64,000 nt of DNA from Cryptomeria japonica (Eukaryota > Streptophyta > Pinopsida > Cupressales > Cupressaceae). The stretch is taken from the NCBI RefSeq assembly GCF_030272615.1, contig NC_081408.1, positions 621,916,476 to 621,980,475 of the forward strand, written 5' to 3'. Below the pieces are notes generated by a model, which was not told the DNA's origin, searched no databases, and worked only from the letters and a program-made list of their open reading frames with translations. The position numbers were made by a program, and so were the translations under genes. Of this stretch, positions 23,410 through 33,684 are shown piece after piece (positions within the stretch are counted from its first letter, which is position 1; each line of letters begins with the position of its first letter).

Positions 23410-23907
23410 TTAAATAGTTTCAATATCAATCTTTCCTTCCGGAGTTACCAGTATGTCATCCGATATGTTCTGTCTTGTTCTGCAGAATCTAGCAATGTGA
23501 CCCGGTTTGTTGCAATGATAGCAGACCATTCTAGGTGCTCTCTAAGGTCCATTATTCATGTTACCGTTCTTCCTCCTGCATGTTGCAGCAGTGTGACCAT
23601 GACAATGACATATCAAACAGTTTTCTCTCCATCCGGTTGCAACTTGATAGCCACCGCTTCCTGACCGATGATTAAAGGTATTAAACCGGTTGTGATTCCG
23701 GTTCACAAAAGGTTCTGGACCAACTCCTTGAGTCCTCTGAGGATATCTTCTAGTGTTGTTCATAACAGACCTGCATTCAGATGCCCTATGCCCAAACTTG
23801 TTGCATGCATAACAATTACCATTGAACTTATTGGATCTAGGTACATTGTTTATAAAGTAAGGAAAATTATTGTAGGCTTTGCTCCTACACACATTAGCAG
23901 TATGTCC
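23410..23907 (-). pseudogene. gag: Multi-zinc-knuckle gag fragment (N-terminus in assembly gap)
   Basis: Read downward from the gap edge: a partial knuckle GHTANVC, then CYACNKFGHRASEC, CLICHCHGHTAATC and CYHCNKPGHIARFC. That is at least four C-x2-C-x4-H-x4-C nucleic-acid-binding knuckles linked by Asn/Arg-rich spacers. One in-frame TAG lies near 23546, between the third and fourth knuckles. The frame ends at the TAA at 23410-23412. Copia gags usually carry one knuckle, so this count is unusual. The capsid region must lie in the N run or be absent. RNA binding and packaging is the expected role. Confidence 0.75.
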
Positions 23908-24407
23908 NNNNNNNNNNNNNNNNNNNNNNNNNNNNNNNNNNNNNNNNNNNNNNNNNNNNNNNNNNNNNNNNNNNNNNNNNNNNNNNNNNNNNNNNNNNNN
24001 NNNNNNNNNNNNNNNNNNNNNNNNNNNNNNNNNNNNNNNNNNNNNNNNNNNNNNNNNNNNNNNNNNNNNNNNNNNNNNNNNNNNNNNNNNNNNNNNNNNN
24101 NNNNNNNNNNNNNNNNNNNNNNNNNNNNNNNNNNNNNNNNNNNNNNNNNNNNNNNNNNNNNNNNNNNNNNNNNNNNNNNNNNNNNNNNNNNNNNNNNNNN
24201 NNNNNNNNNNNNNNNNNNNNNNNNNNNNNNNNNNNNNNNNNNNNNNNNNNNNNNNNNNNNNNNNNNNNNNNNNNNNNNNNNNNNNNNNNNNNNNNNNNNN
24301 NNNNNNNNNNNNNNNNNNNNNNNNNNNNNNNNNNNNNNNNNNNNNNNNNNNNNNNNNNNNNNNNNNNNNNNNNNNNNNNNNNNNNNNNNNNNNNNNNNNN
24401 NNNNNNN
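23908..24407. other. Assembly gap (500 N)
   Basis: Exactly 500 N, a conventional placeholder. It separates the minus-strand Copia gag from the plus-strand Tat leader. The missing 5' ends of both elements presumably lie here. Confidence 1.
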
Positions 24408-25568
24408 CGGCCTCAATCATGCTTGCATGACTTCAAGGGGTAATTTCAAATAGAATTCCTGATTAAGAACTATAAAATAGAAGCTACCTAATTCACCTCC
24501 GAAAGGTTGATAATCTTTGTGCAAGAGAGATAGTAACTCTCCCAAGACACTTGCCATATCGTGCCCCCATTAGTGTTTGGAGTCGGCTAATATGGCATTG
24601 AGAATCCATTGCGTGAGACTCAATAGTCGTATTGTGATTAGCTATTGGGTGTGTACCTAAGTCAGCAAGCAAAGGTTTTCTTCTCTAAGCCAACTTCCAT
24701 AGGGTTAGCGTTTTGTGCTTGAAATATTACATATCTTGCGTGTTTTCTGTGTTTTCATCTCTAAAACTAAAAATGAAATATTGAAACTGGAGAAAACAAA
24801 TCAAACCAATATCAAACAACTCAGTGATAAACTTTGTTTGTGTCACAAACTAGTCCATCCTGGTTAGAAATCAGTCCATTCCAGAATCGGTTATACTCAG
24901 TTATCGTACTCAGCCATTGAAAAACTCAGAATTTTTAGTCTCTGCTCTGTGAACAGTCGTACGAGTTTGGTAAATTGTCATCTTGCACCATATCCTATGT
25001 CATACAAGTATACTGAATTGTCATCCTGAGTCCCATATTGTGTCGTACGAAACCAAATAGTCTATAGTTTAAGCTAAATCCTGTGTCGTACGAAACAGAA
25101 CCAAACAGAATCATTTGTCGTCCAGGACTTACCCATTTGTCGTATGGTGCTAGGCAACAACTCATACGAAACAAAATTGTTGTCATCCTGAACTTGTTGA
25201 ATTGTCGTACAGTCTCAAAAATTATGTCATACGAGTTTCTGATTTTGCCAATCCAGAACAGTTAAACCTATCCAAAACAGTCTACAGCAAGTCTAAAACT
25301 GGTTATCATCCTCATAAGCATAAACAACCTTGATAGTGTACCTCTGCAGTTGCGTTGCACGATTTTGTCGATCATTTCTCAGCTACTTCAAACGAACATT
25401 TTATCAAACCTAAATCAACTTGGATAACGTCTTACACAGGATAGATCGTTCCTGAAACCAAACCAGATCTTAAGTTACTTCTCCTAATTACTACATTAAA
25501 CAAACTACTAGCTACAATTTGATCTTGACTTCTGCAACACATCTCGCCCTTGGTCCTGTCGATTAGAA
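24408..25568 (+). other. Tat-element leader with TCGTACGA cluster
   Basis: Non-coding sequence upstream of gag. Exact TCGTACGA palindromes occur at 24957-24964, 25043-25050 and 25086-25093, with several one- or two-base variants (near 25005, 25139, 25204, 25227). The same motif, in inverted context, clusters in the intron of the antisense gene at 45050-45265. The 5' LTR and primer site are not visible and must lie in or beyond the gap. Confidence 0.6.
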
Positions 25569-27041
25569 ATGCCTGTTCAAACCAGGAGCTCTTGTAGCAA
25601 AAGAGACAAAGAAAAAGAGACACCCTTTTCGACCAAAGACAATCCATTCTTCAAAGAATACCCCTTTTACAATAAACCATCCTCGTCACAGATACCAGTT
25701 TACGATATACCAATCTTTAGTCAGCCCTTATCTCCCACCATGTTTGGAGAAAGGCAAGAAAGCGAAGCTAGTAGACAAAGTCATGTCACTGACAGCGATT
25801 CATCAATTGAATCTAAACTTCCTGAACCTCCTGAAGATGAAGTACATAGATGTCAGAATGATAAAGAATTTTGGAAAATGATGAAGGTCATCATGGCTAG
25901 GGAAAAAGAAGACTATTTCCTATAATTAGCAAAACAAGGTGCGAAACTCCCTACTGGTTATAATGTGGAGGCCCTCGTTGCTAAAGAGGAAAAGACACCA
26001 TGGGGGAAAATGAGCAAACAAATGCAAGCATTACAAACTGCAGTCACAAGAATAGAAAACAAAGATAAAACGCCAAAACAATATTCTTTGGACACAATAT
26101 GCCCATTCCCATTTGACAAAAACCTTTACATGTCTCCATTTCCTTCACGAGTTGAGATCCCAAAACTTGACAAGTATGATGGTACCTCAGATCCTCAAGA
26201 TCATGTCAGAGAGTTTTGTGCTGCTTGTATGGAGTTTATGCATGATCAAACATACCTCATGCGCCTTTTCCCAAGGAGTTTAGGGGGTCAAGCAATGGAA
26301 TGGTTCACAAGCCTACCCAAAGGAATAAAAATGTTTGAAGAACTAGTCCAACTATTTTTACAACAATACTCATACAACATTCGTCACCCAGTCACTATGA
26401 TAGAGCTTTGCAATACCAAACAAAAGACAGGAGAACCCTTTCTCACTTTCCTCCAATGATGGAGAAAGATGTTCTCTAGATATTCACAGACTATCCCAGA
26501 TCTTGAGAAAATGGATATCTTCATCAACAACTTAGTCCCTGAATTGAAATACAGTGTCCAGATGCAAGTACACCCTTCATTCAACAAAATGGTAGATAAC
26601 ACCCTCAGAATGGAAGACGTGCTTATCAAAAAGGGAGATATATCACTTTGGAAAGAAACATCGCAAGGTTCTAGCTCTAAAGAAAAGAGTAAATACTGGA
26701 AATATGGCAAAGGCAGCAATAAGAACATTGTTAGTGATGGAGTGGTAGATACTGTCCAAGAAAAAACAAAATCCACAATATTTAACTTGGCCAGTGGCAC
26801 ACAAGCACTCAAGGCAGCTAAAACTACAACAAAGAATCCCCCAAAGAAAACAAGAGAGTGGTTTAAAGACAAACCTTGGGTCTAAAAGCCTAAGCGTGAG
26901 TTTACTCCTCTAGATGAGCCATATGAATCGGCTTTTAAAACTTTATTGGCAAATAATATGATAACATTGCTAGACAATTCCCAACCATATGACCCAGAAA
27001 TTAGACCCAAATGGTGCAGAGAAAACGAGTGTTGTGACTAC
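25569..27041 (+). pseudogene. gag: Tat-lineage Ty3/Gypsy gag, part 1
   Basis: The ATG at 25569 starts MPVQTRSSCSKRDKEKE. The capsid (Retrotrans_gag) region includes KYDGTSDPQDHVREFCAAC and AMEWFTSLPKG at about 26170-26320. The frame is broken by a TAA near 25923, a TGA near 26457 and a TAA near 26883. It stops at the codons for CDY, the first ligands of the zinc knuckle, because a younger retrotransposon inserted at 27042. The knuckle continues at 34939. Gag would form the particle core. Confidence 0.85.
27037..27041. repeat. Target-site duplication ACTAC, left copy
   Basis: Five bases identical to 34934-34938, flanking the nested element exactly at its TG..CA ends. Confidence 0.97.
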
Positions 27042-28321
27042 TGTAAAGCGGAAAATTGCGGTCGAACCCTAGTTGTTCTCCCCTCTTCTGACTCCGAGGA
27101 GAGAGAAGGGAGGTTCGCTAGGATTCGATGGGTTTTCACTTAGGGGGAAGACTTTACATTCAAAAGAGGGGTTGAAACTCATAAGATTCAATCCCACACA
27201 ATGTAAGATTGGATGCTAAATGGATTTCAAGGGTTAGGAAAGCAAGGCTACCCTCTTTTGTAAAGAATGTGCATAGAAGAATTAAGCTAAGCATGCATAG
27301 AAAGTGACAAAGATTCGCTTATAAACTGAGTTCGGGTTATAGGATGAAGCTGCGGACCTGGAATTAGCAGTAAAATGTCGATACGGCGCTGTCCTGCAAA
27401 TTTGAGCAAAAGTTGTCGGGACGATGGCACCCGGCGCCACGGTCCTCCGAAAAATCCGTCAAACGAAGGGGGATCGGTTCGTCTCTACACAAGGATTCCA
27501 GATCTTCAATTTCAGCCGCGTACCTGCAACCTACACACAGAAAAGCGAAGATGATTGGGGGGTTAGGGATTAGGGGTTTGCCTTTAGGTCAAACCCCGGT
27601 TTTGGAATTAACCAAGAAATGAGCAAGTGCTGTAAATGTAAATGACTGTAATGTAAAACAAGTACTAATACCTTCTTCTAAGGATGTTGGTATCCTTATG
27701 TACGAAGGTTTAGATGTTGTATGTTGTAGTATGTAGCATGTAATAAGTGATCTCCTCTTCAATGGTTGAATCCTTGACTTGAATGCAACACTTAGCCTTG
27801 AATGGAGACTTGAAATGATTGATTGCTTGAATGCTTGAGTATAGTTTCCACGCTTTGTACACATATCCTCCTCATCCCAAATGAGAGAGAAAAATGTAGT
27901 TTATACACTTGTCAATTAGGGCTGATAGACTGATTTTCCTGACCTTAGGTCGACCAGGGAAGTATATTTCCAAATTGCAATCAAAAAGACCCGATATCAC
28001 TTAGGAGACCGGGCCCAAAATAGGACCCAGGGACCAGGGCGCTGGGCGCCATGGTCCTGGAGGACCAGGGCACTGGGCGCCCTGGTCCTGAGGGACCAGG
28101 GCGCTGGACGCTCTGGTCCTGAGGGACCAGGGCGCTGGGCGCTCTGGTCCCACCTCCGGGACAGCGGGGTGCAAGGAGGTTCAGGCGAAGGTGCTTGAAA
28201 AATGCAGTTTTTGGTGTCGTGAGCAAGTTTTGGGGTCTCCATTCAGGTTGCGTGTTGCGTCGCCATCGTGAAGACCGAAATGCAGTCGAAATTGCAAGTG
28301 TCGCAATTTTAGGACGCTACA
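27042..28321 (-). repeat. 3' LTR (left copy) of the nested gag-protease element
   Basis: 1,280 bp, plus-strand ends TGTAAAGCGG..GGACGCTACA. It matches 33685-34933 with about 18 substitutions counted by eye, and has one extra 31-bp unit in a GC-rich tandem (about 28030-28155) whose units fold as GGACCAGGGCGC..GCGCCATGGTCC hairpins. The minus orientation follows from the internal genes. Confidence 0.97.
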
Positions 28322-29063
28322 TTTAGCCCCCACTTTAGCGGGAGTATGTATGCTCATACTTCCGGTAAAGTACAAGGAAACAACATTAAAAGACTTTCAC
28401 CACGTCAAGGAGGCAAGACACACCAAGCCCCCAGTGGACTAAGGATCTTACGACTTCGATTGACAAAGTAAAAGGGAAGATCACGAGGGAGAACCATGAC
28501 TATCAGTAGTAAGGTTCCCTCACTATGAGTCATGTAAGAGAAATATCGAAAATTTTCAAGGCAAAGCTAAGTTCTCCAAGAAATTTTCAAGTATCGTGAA
28601 GGGATAGTCAGGGTGTATGCCCCCCTACGTTAAAGCGATCGCATGCGCCTCAACGAGGGTGATTGTTTTAACGTAGTGATACACATAAGAAATGAGAAAG
28701 GAAAAGGAGCACGTTATCGCAAGGATTTAGCCCCCAAGTGTGAGATAAACCCAAGGATAATAGACACAAAACACAAAGCACGAGGTGACTTCGCTTTCCT
28801 CGGGGTCAGTATGCTGTATGATAAGTCATGTATATATCATATGTATGTATGCATAATTGTTCTTCATTCCCCAATCAAGGAAGGTCACCTAGAAGAAGGG
28901 AACACATGTGTCTTTTGAGTCAACATGAGAGAGACCAAAGAGATCTCAATGCTTTGCATCGTCCTCAAGTAGACAACACTAAGGACGACAAATAGAAGAA
29001 TGAGAATAACATATAGAAGAAGTAACGAAAGAGAGGAGGAAAGAATCTGCTATGCTAATGTAA
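28322..29063 (-). other. Polypurine tract and 3' non-coding region of the nested element
   Basis: On the minus strand AAAGTGGGGGCTAAA (28322-28336) abuts the 3' LTR and is the likely polypurine tract. The rest carries no long frame. RT, RNase H and integrase are absent: protease-type coding ends at 29064 and the LTR begins 740 bp later. Confidence 0.75.
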
Positions 29064-30824
29064 CTAGTCTAGCATGTCATCTACCCCCCGATCTTGCTGA
29101 TCAATGTTTCGGGAAGGCAGGGAACACGCTAGAGGAGGAACATCCCACACAGCAGATGGAGCTATCACAAGATCCAAACAAGGGCTATGTTCATATCCCA
29201 AGCCGCGGTGTTCTTGTCTAGGAGCTAGGATAAGTGCTTTAGAAAATTCATTAGATAAATGGTTATCAATATCAACAAGTTCATATTCACTATCAGAAGC
29301 AAGAGGAGTAACATTTTCATCATGAATAACATTTTCATCTATATCATCATCAAGATTTATAAAAATAGGATCTTTAACTCGCACAGGATCAAGACCATCA
29401 TGCATCTTACGTTTAGGAGATTTAGGCTCAATATCCGGCTGAGGCGAAAATGGAATAATGCTTGTTGAAGGTGTTTTTGGAGATTGTAAATTTTGAGAAG
29501 CGGCTGCTTGAGCCCTAAGACGACGTTTTCGTCGGCGTTCACATGCAGAACGATTCCATCTAGTCTTAGTAGGAAGTGGAGAAGATTGAGGAGGAGGAAT
29601 GTTCTCATCCTTAGCACTTGGGTGTTTAGGTTGTGGTCTCTTAGGCTGGATAATAGGAGAAGAAGAAGGTCTCTTTTCTCTATAAAAGGCAGGAGGAGGA
29701 ACTGCTCCATATAAAGGAGGAATTTTTGGTTTAGGGAGAAGACCAAGTCCATCATGACGAGGAGGTATAGGTCTACTCTTAGAAGATTTATCAGGCATAG
29801 ACATAGTCACATCCATGGGGACGGGTTGGGAATCTTCTTGAGGAAAGACATTAGTTTTATCTTTCAAAGGGAGAATTTCCTTCTCAAGAATGATAGGAAT
29901 GTCAAGTTTAGGTGTTCTGGGTTCACTTAAAGATAGGATCATATCTGTTTTCCACTTTTGATAAGATTTGAAAAGATGATCACTTCGCGGGGGAAGAGAT
30001 TGGAATTGTTTAGGCCAAAAGTAATCAATAGGAACACTAGAGGTTCTTTCAGCTGGTTTAAAGAGACTATGATTGACAGTAACAACTTCACCATTATGGG
30101 GAAATTTCAAACACTTATGTATAGGAGAAGCAATAGCCTTCATGGAAGATAGCCAAGGATAGCCAAGCTTCACACGAAATTGTTCGGAAGAAGGAATAAT
30201 AGCAAAGTTCACATCAAGAGATTTATTATGGACCTCAATAGGCAATGTAATAGAACCAATTGCAGGAGAAGAAAATGCATCAAATAGTTTCACAATCACA
30301 TCTGTTTTGTCATAGATCACTTGATTCAATTGCAAAGTAAAAAGAAATTCTTCAGTAATAACATTAACCATGCACGAAGGATCAATAAGCACTCCACGGC
30401 AAGGTGTATTCTTGACTTTTGCAACTATGTATAAAGGACCATCAAGTGCTCTAATGGTTTCACTAGAATCAAATGTGATGGAAGGTTCTTTAGGGATTTC
30501 TTGCTGCTCGACAAAGTTAATCACATTCGGAGTCATAGACACAAGACCATCAGATGAAAGAGAGGAATCATTAGCCTCAATCGCATTAGAGGTATGAGAA
30601 GGCAATGGATCAGTGAAAATCTGACGATTTTGGTTAGGAGGAGCTACAGATGTGTTGCCTTTATCATTCACTCCAGAAACAGAAATAGTATTATTATCAA
30701 TCAAATCTTTAATTTTACCCTTTAAAGAAAAACATTTTTCAATATCATGACTAGGCTGACGATGAAAATGACAAAAAGCTTTGTGATCAAAATAAGGTGA
30801 AGTAATCTTTGCAGGATCAATTTG
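29064..30824 (-). CDS. Protease-like ORF with Pro-rich basic tail (nested element)
   Basis: This ORF continues the gag frame after a single TGA (30822-30824). It begins with a Tat-type zinc knuckle C-x2-H-x4-H-x4-C (CHFHRQPSHDIEKC, about 30780-30740). A retropepsin-like domain follows: VLIDPSCMVNVIT at the active-site position near 30395, then GYPWLSSMKAIASPIHKCLK, which aligns with the Tat host element's MKAVPSTYHKCLK. The catalytic D-G/S/T-G is D-P-S here, so proteolysis is doubtful. The last ~300 residues are Pro-rich with a basic cluster (RRKRRLRAQ) and end with GLGYEH, reminiscent of a G-patch end. The frame is otherwise uninterrupted, which is unusual here and suggests recent activity. 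Confidence 0.75.
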   Translation of the reverse strand, partial: QIDPAKITSPYFDHKAFCHFHRQPSHDIEKCFSLKGKIKDLIDNNTISVSGVNDKGNTSVAPPNQNRQIFTDPLPSHTSNAIEANDSSLSSDGLVSMTPNVINFVEQQEIPKEPSITFDSSETIRALDGPLYIVAKVKNTPCRGVLIDPSCMVNVITEEFLFTLQLNQVIYDKTDVIVKLFDAFSSPAIGSITLPIEVHNKSLDVNFAIIPSSEQFRVKLGYPWLSSMKAIASPIHKCLKFPHNGEVVTVNHSLFKPAERTSSVPIDYFWPKQFQSLPPRSDHLFKSYQKWKTDMILSLSEPRTPKLDIPIILEKEILPLKDKTNVFPQEDSQPVPMDVTMSMPDKSSKSRPIPPRHDGLGLLPKPKIPPLYGAVPPPAFYREKRPSSSPIIQPKRPQPKHPSAKDENIPPPQSSPLPTKTRWNRSACERRRKRRLRAQAAASQNLQSPKTPSTSIIPFSPQPDIEPKSPKRKMHDGLDPVRVKDPIFINLDDDIDENVIHDENVTPLASDSEYELVDIDNHLSNEFSKALILAPRQEHRGLGYEHSPCLDLVIAPSAVWDVPPLACSLPSRNIDQQDRGVDDMLD

Positions 30825-32510
30825 TCATACAGGAGGAAGAGTAAGCACATTTTGTCCCAATAACTTATTCATAATATCATGCAATGATTCATTCAAAGGA
30901 GTATACTTTCTTTCTTTCCTGAAAAATTTAGAAATAGGAGGCACACCTGATGCTGCATTCACATTGTTGTTGATGATGTTTTCATTGAATTTGATGGAAT
31001 CTCTGTTTGGTTTAATCTTCCCAAATGGTTGTTGACTGCTATCACCCTTATCACTCGGAGCCATAGGATGTGATTGTTCCATTTGACTCACAGTCAGTTG
31101 ATAATTGTGAAGAGTGGCACACAACTGTTGGAAAGAAGTAAACTCAGAAAACAGAAGTTTGTCTCGAATATCTTTTTGCAAATTAGAAATAAAGATTCTT
31201 TGAATATCATTATCAGGCACTGGAAAAGAAATTTGAGCATACAAATGCTTATATCTACCAATAAAATCAGTCACTTTTTCTTTAACACCTTGTTTACAAT
31301 GCATTAAATCAATCAAAGTAACTTTAGGACTTATATTGTTTTGAAATTGTTGAATGAAAGCATTTGCAAGTTGTTCGAAAGAAGTAATAGAATAAGAAGG
31401 CAACGAGCAATACCATTGTAGGGCTTTGTCTCTTAATGTTCTAGTGAATAGTTTTGCAAGCAACCTTGAGTCATAAGCAAAATCAGTACAAATTGTTTGA
31501 AAAGTCTTAACATGTGTTAGAGGATCTCCTTTACCATTATAAAGCTCCAAATGCGGAATTTCAACATGTTTAGGAGGAATAGCTCGAACAATATCAAGAG
31601 AAAGTGGGCTCGCAACGTCAAATGTGGGCACACTAAACTTAGATTGATTCATAGAGGCAATTTGTTGCTGTAAAGAAGAGACAGTTCGTGCAAGATTGTT
31701 AATGGTCGCTTTAGTCGAAGAGTGCATATTAGGTGTGTTAGATTGAGATGGAGGTGTGATGTTATTGAAAGAAGGTAAAGAGTAAGGTGGTGGGACCCTA
31801 TGATAGTCAACCATAGGGGATGATTGGATAGGAGGAACACTACAAGGAGGAATGGAATGGTTAAATGAATTTCCCCCTTGCGTCATGTTCATTTGTGAAG
31901 ATGTAATAGGAACATTCATTGAAGGAATGTATGAAGAAGTTGGATTGAATGAAGGAAGAGGATTAATTGAAGAAGAGGGAGGATTGCCCCCATGACTAGT
32001 GATCACAGGAGGAATGTCTTGTATAGAGGTAGCCATGATGTTTGATGTAAAGGTAGGTATACTAGCAATAGGAGTAGTCAAAGGAATAGAATGATTGACT
32101 TGTGTAGGAGGTTGTGTATAACCTAAAGATTCAGCACAACTCTTCATAGGCATCATATTCGAATTCACAATGTGTGAAATACCACGCAAAATATCAATTC
32201 CATTCTTATCACTTTGAAGCATGCATTTTAGACCCTCAATTAAAGGAAGAGCTTGACTATCGGGATACTCATGAGACATCCATTGGTGAAAATCATCAAA
32301 TTGGTTATCCAATTTGGAAAGTTGTTCAACGGAAACTTCATGGGGAGCTTCTTCATCATTAGGAGGATTAGAGGAATTACCCATATCCTCGTTAAAAAGG
32401 CTACTCAAATTAGGTTCCATCTCCTCGGTAGTTAAACCTCGGAAGGACTTAATTCTATGGCTTCGTCTAACGGGAATAGTGTAAGTAGGGCTTACTGTTG
32501 TAAAACTCAT
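30825..32510 (-). CDS. gag: Intact gag ORF of the nested non-autonomous element
   Basis: 561 codons from the ATG at 32510. A low-complexity Pro/Ser/Asn N-terminal half precedes a Retrotrans_gag capsid domain (about residues 310-450) with LELYNGKGDPLTHVKTFQTI, KALQWYCSLPSYSITSFEQL and LMHCKQGVKEKVTDFIGRYK. The ORF stops at TGA, and the same frame continues into the knuckle and protease. The architecture matches TR-GAG-type non-autonomous elements, which rely on pol supplied in trans. Its closest visible relative is the Tat element it sits in. Confidence 0.88.
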   Translation of the reverse strand: MSFTTVSPTYTIPVRRSHRIKSFRGLTTEEMEPNLSSLFNEDMGNSSNPPNDEEAPHEVSVEQLSKLDNQFDDFHQWMSHEYPDSQALPLIEGLKCMLQSDKNGIDILRGISHIVNSNMMPMKSCAESLGYTQPPTQVNHSIPLTTPIASIPTFTSNIMATSIQDIPPVITSHGGNPPSSSINPLPSFNPTSSYIPSMNVPITSSQMNMTQGGNSFNHSIPPCSVPPIQSSPMVDYHRVPPPYSLPSFNNITPPSQSNTPNMHSSTKATINNLARTVSSLQQQIASMNQSKFSVPTFDVASPLSLDIVRAIPPKHVEIPHLELYNGKGDPLTHVKTFQTICTDFAYDSRLLAKLFTRTLRDKALQWYCSLPSYSITSFEQLANAFIQQFQNNISPKVTLIDLMHCKQGVKEKVTDFIGRYKHLYAQISFPVPDNDIQRIFISNLQKDIRDKLLFSEFTSFQQLCATLHNYQLTVSQMEQSHPMAPSDKGDSSQQPFGKIKPNRDSIKFNENIINNNVNAASGVPPISKFFRKERKYTPLNESLHDIMNKLLGQNVLTLPPV

Positions 32511-33663
32511 GCACTAGAGAGAGAGAAAAGATTTTGATCTTAGAGGTAGCAATTTTCAGTAAAACCAGCCAATCTTCCAGATTTAAGTTGTTAAATACAA
32601 TCACAACAGTCTCCCGAAATTTCGGAAAAAATGTCCGGGACCATGGCGATCGGAGTGCAACACGGTCCTTGCAACTTTTTTCGAAATTTGCAGGGATGAA
32701 AGGTATGATGATTTTAGAGCTAATCTGAAAAAATTGAGGGATTTTACGATCTGTAGATAGGCCAAATTAAAGTTGCAATCTCAAAATTGAACCCTATCAA
32801 GATTGTCGAAAAAATGCAAAATTTGAATTTTGAAAAAGAGAGGGAAACTGAAATTTTGAATTTTATGATTTTAGAGGGAATGTCAAAAGCAATGCAAATT
32901 TTGAAAATTAAAAATTGACTCAATTTCACGCAAAATTCAATTTTGAAAGCGGAAATCAAAGTTGTTGTAATTAAGCACTTAATTTCAAAAGTCATAAATT
33001 GCAAGAATTTGAATAAAGCACTGAAATTTCGAATGAATGTAGACACACTTTTCAGATTTATGATAATAAAAATGCAATTTTGACACAAAATTTGAATTTC
33101 GACAATTTTTGAATGATTAGGAGCCTTAGACCAAGCAATCGCAAGACCAACTTTGACTGTAATTTTGAAGGTGTTATAATTGATAAAATCAGCCAAAATT
33201 CTGGATTTTAGCAGAAAAACACAGTAAGATGTCGCTCCCGAAATTTCGGAAAAAATGTCGGGGACGATGGCGCTCGGAGTGCAACACGGTCCTCGCAACT
33301 TTTTTCCAAATTTTCAGGGATGAAGGATAATGTGATTTTCTTGCAGAATCCAAAGTTACAGCTGATTTGGAGATGTTTTGATCAGTGAAATTGTCGGACA
33401 AAGGTTGAATCAAGAGGGTTTCAAAAATTAGGGTTTTGACTTTTAACCACTTAATTTTCAAAATTAAAGTACAGACATGAATTGTTAATTTGTAATAGAA
33501 GGGCAGATCTGAAACAAGCATTAATAATTAAACATTTCGCAAGTTCAATGTTCAAAAAGAAAATTTAGGGTTTTTATGCAATCACCTCTAAAATTTTGCA
33601 AAAGATCAAACATGGAAATGTAATCAACTTTTCAGATCTAAGCATGAAAAATCAGAAAGGATG
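32511..33663 (-). other. Leader of the nested element with ~110-bp direct repeat
   Basis: Segments near 32613-32725 and 33238-33350 are close direct copies, each starting CCGAAATTTCGGAAAAAATG and containing a GGAC..GTCC hairpin core related to the LTR tandem units. The rest is A/T-rich and non-coding. A position between primer site and gag is where packaging signals usually lie. Confidence 0.65.
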
Positions 33664-33681
33664 TTCACGTCGGGTTCACCA
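33664..33681 (-). other. Putative primer-binding site
   Basis: The minus strand reads TGGTGAACCCGACGTGAA three bases after the 5' LTR end. TGG matches a tRNA CCA end. I cannot name the tRNA with certainty. Confidence 0.65.
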
Positions 33682-33684
33682 AAA

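Noticed and set aside
23542-24453. Long frames spanning the first N gap
   Set aside because: They are open only because N codons contain no stops; likewise at 61353-62020.
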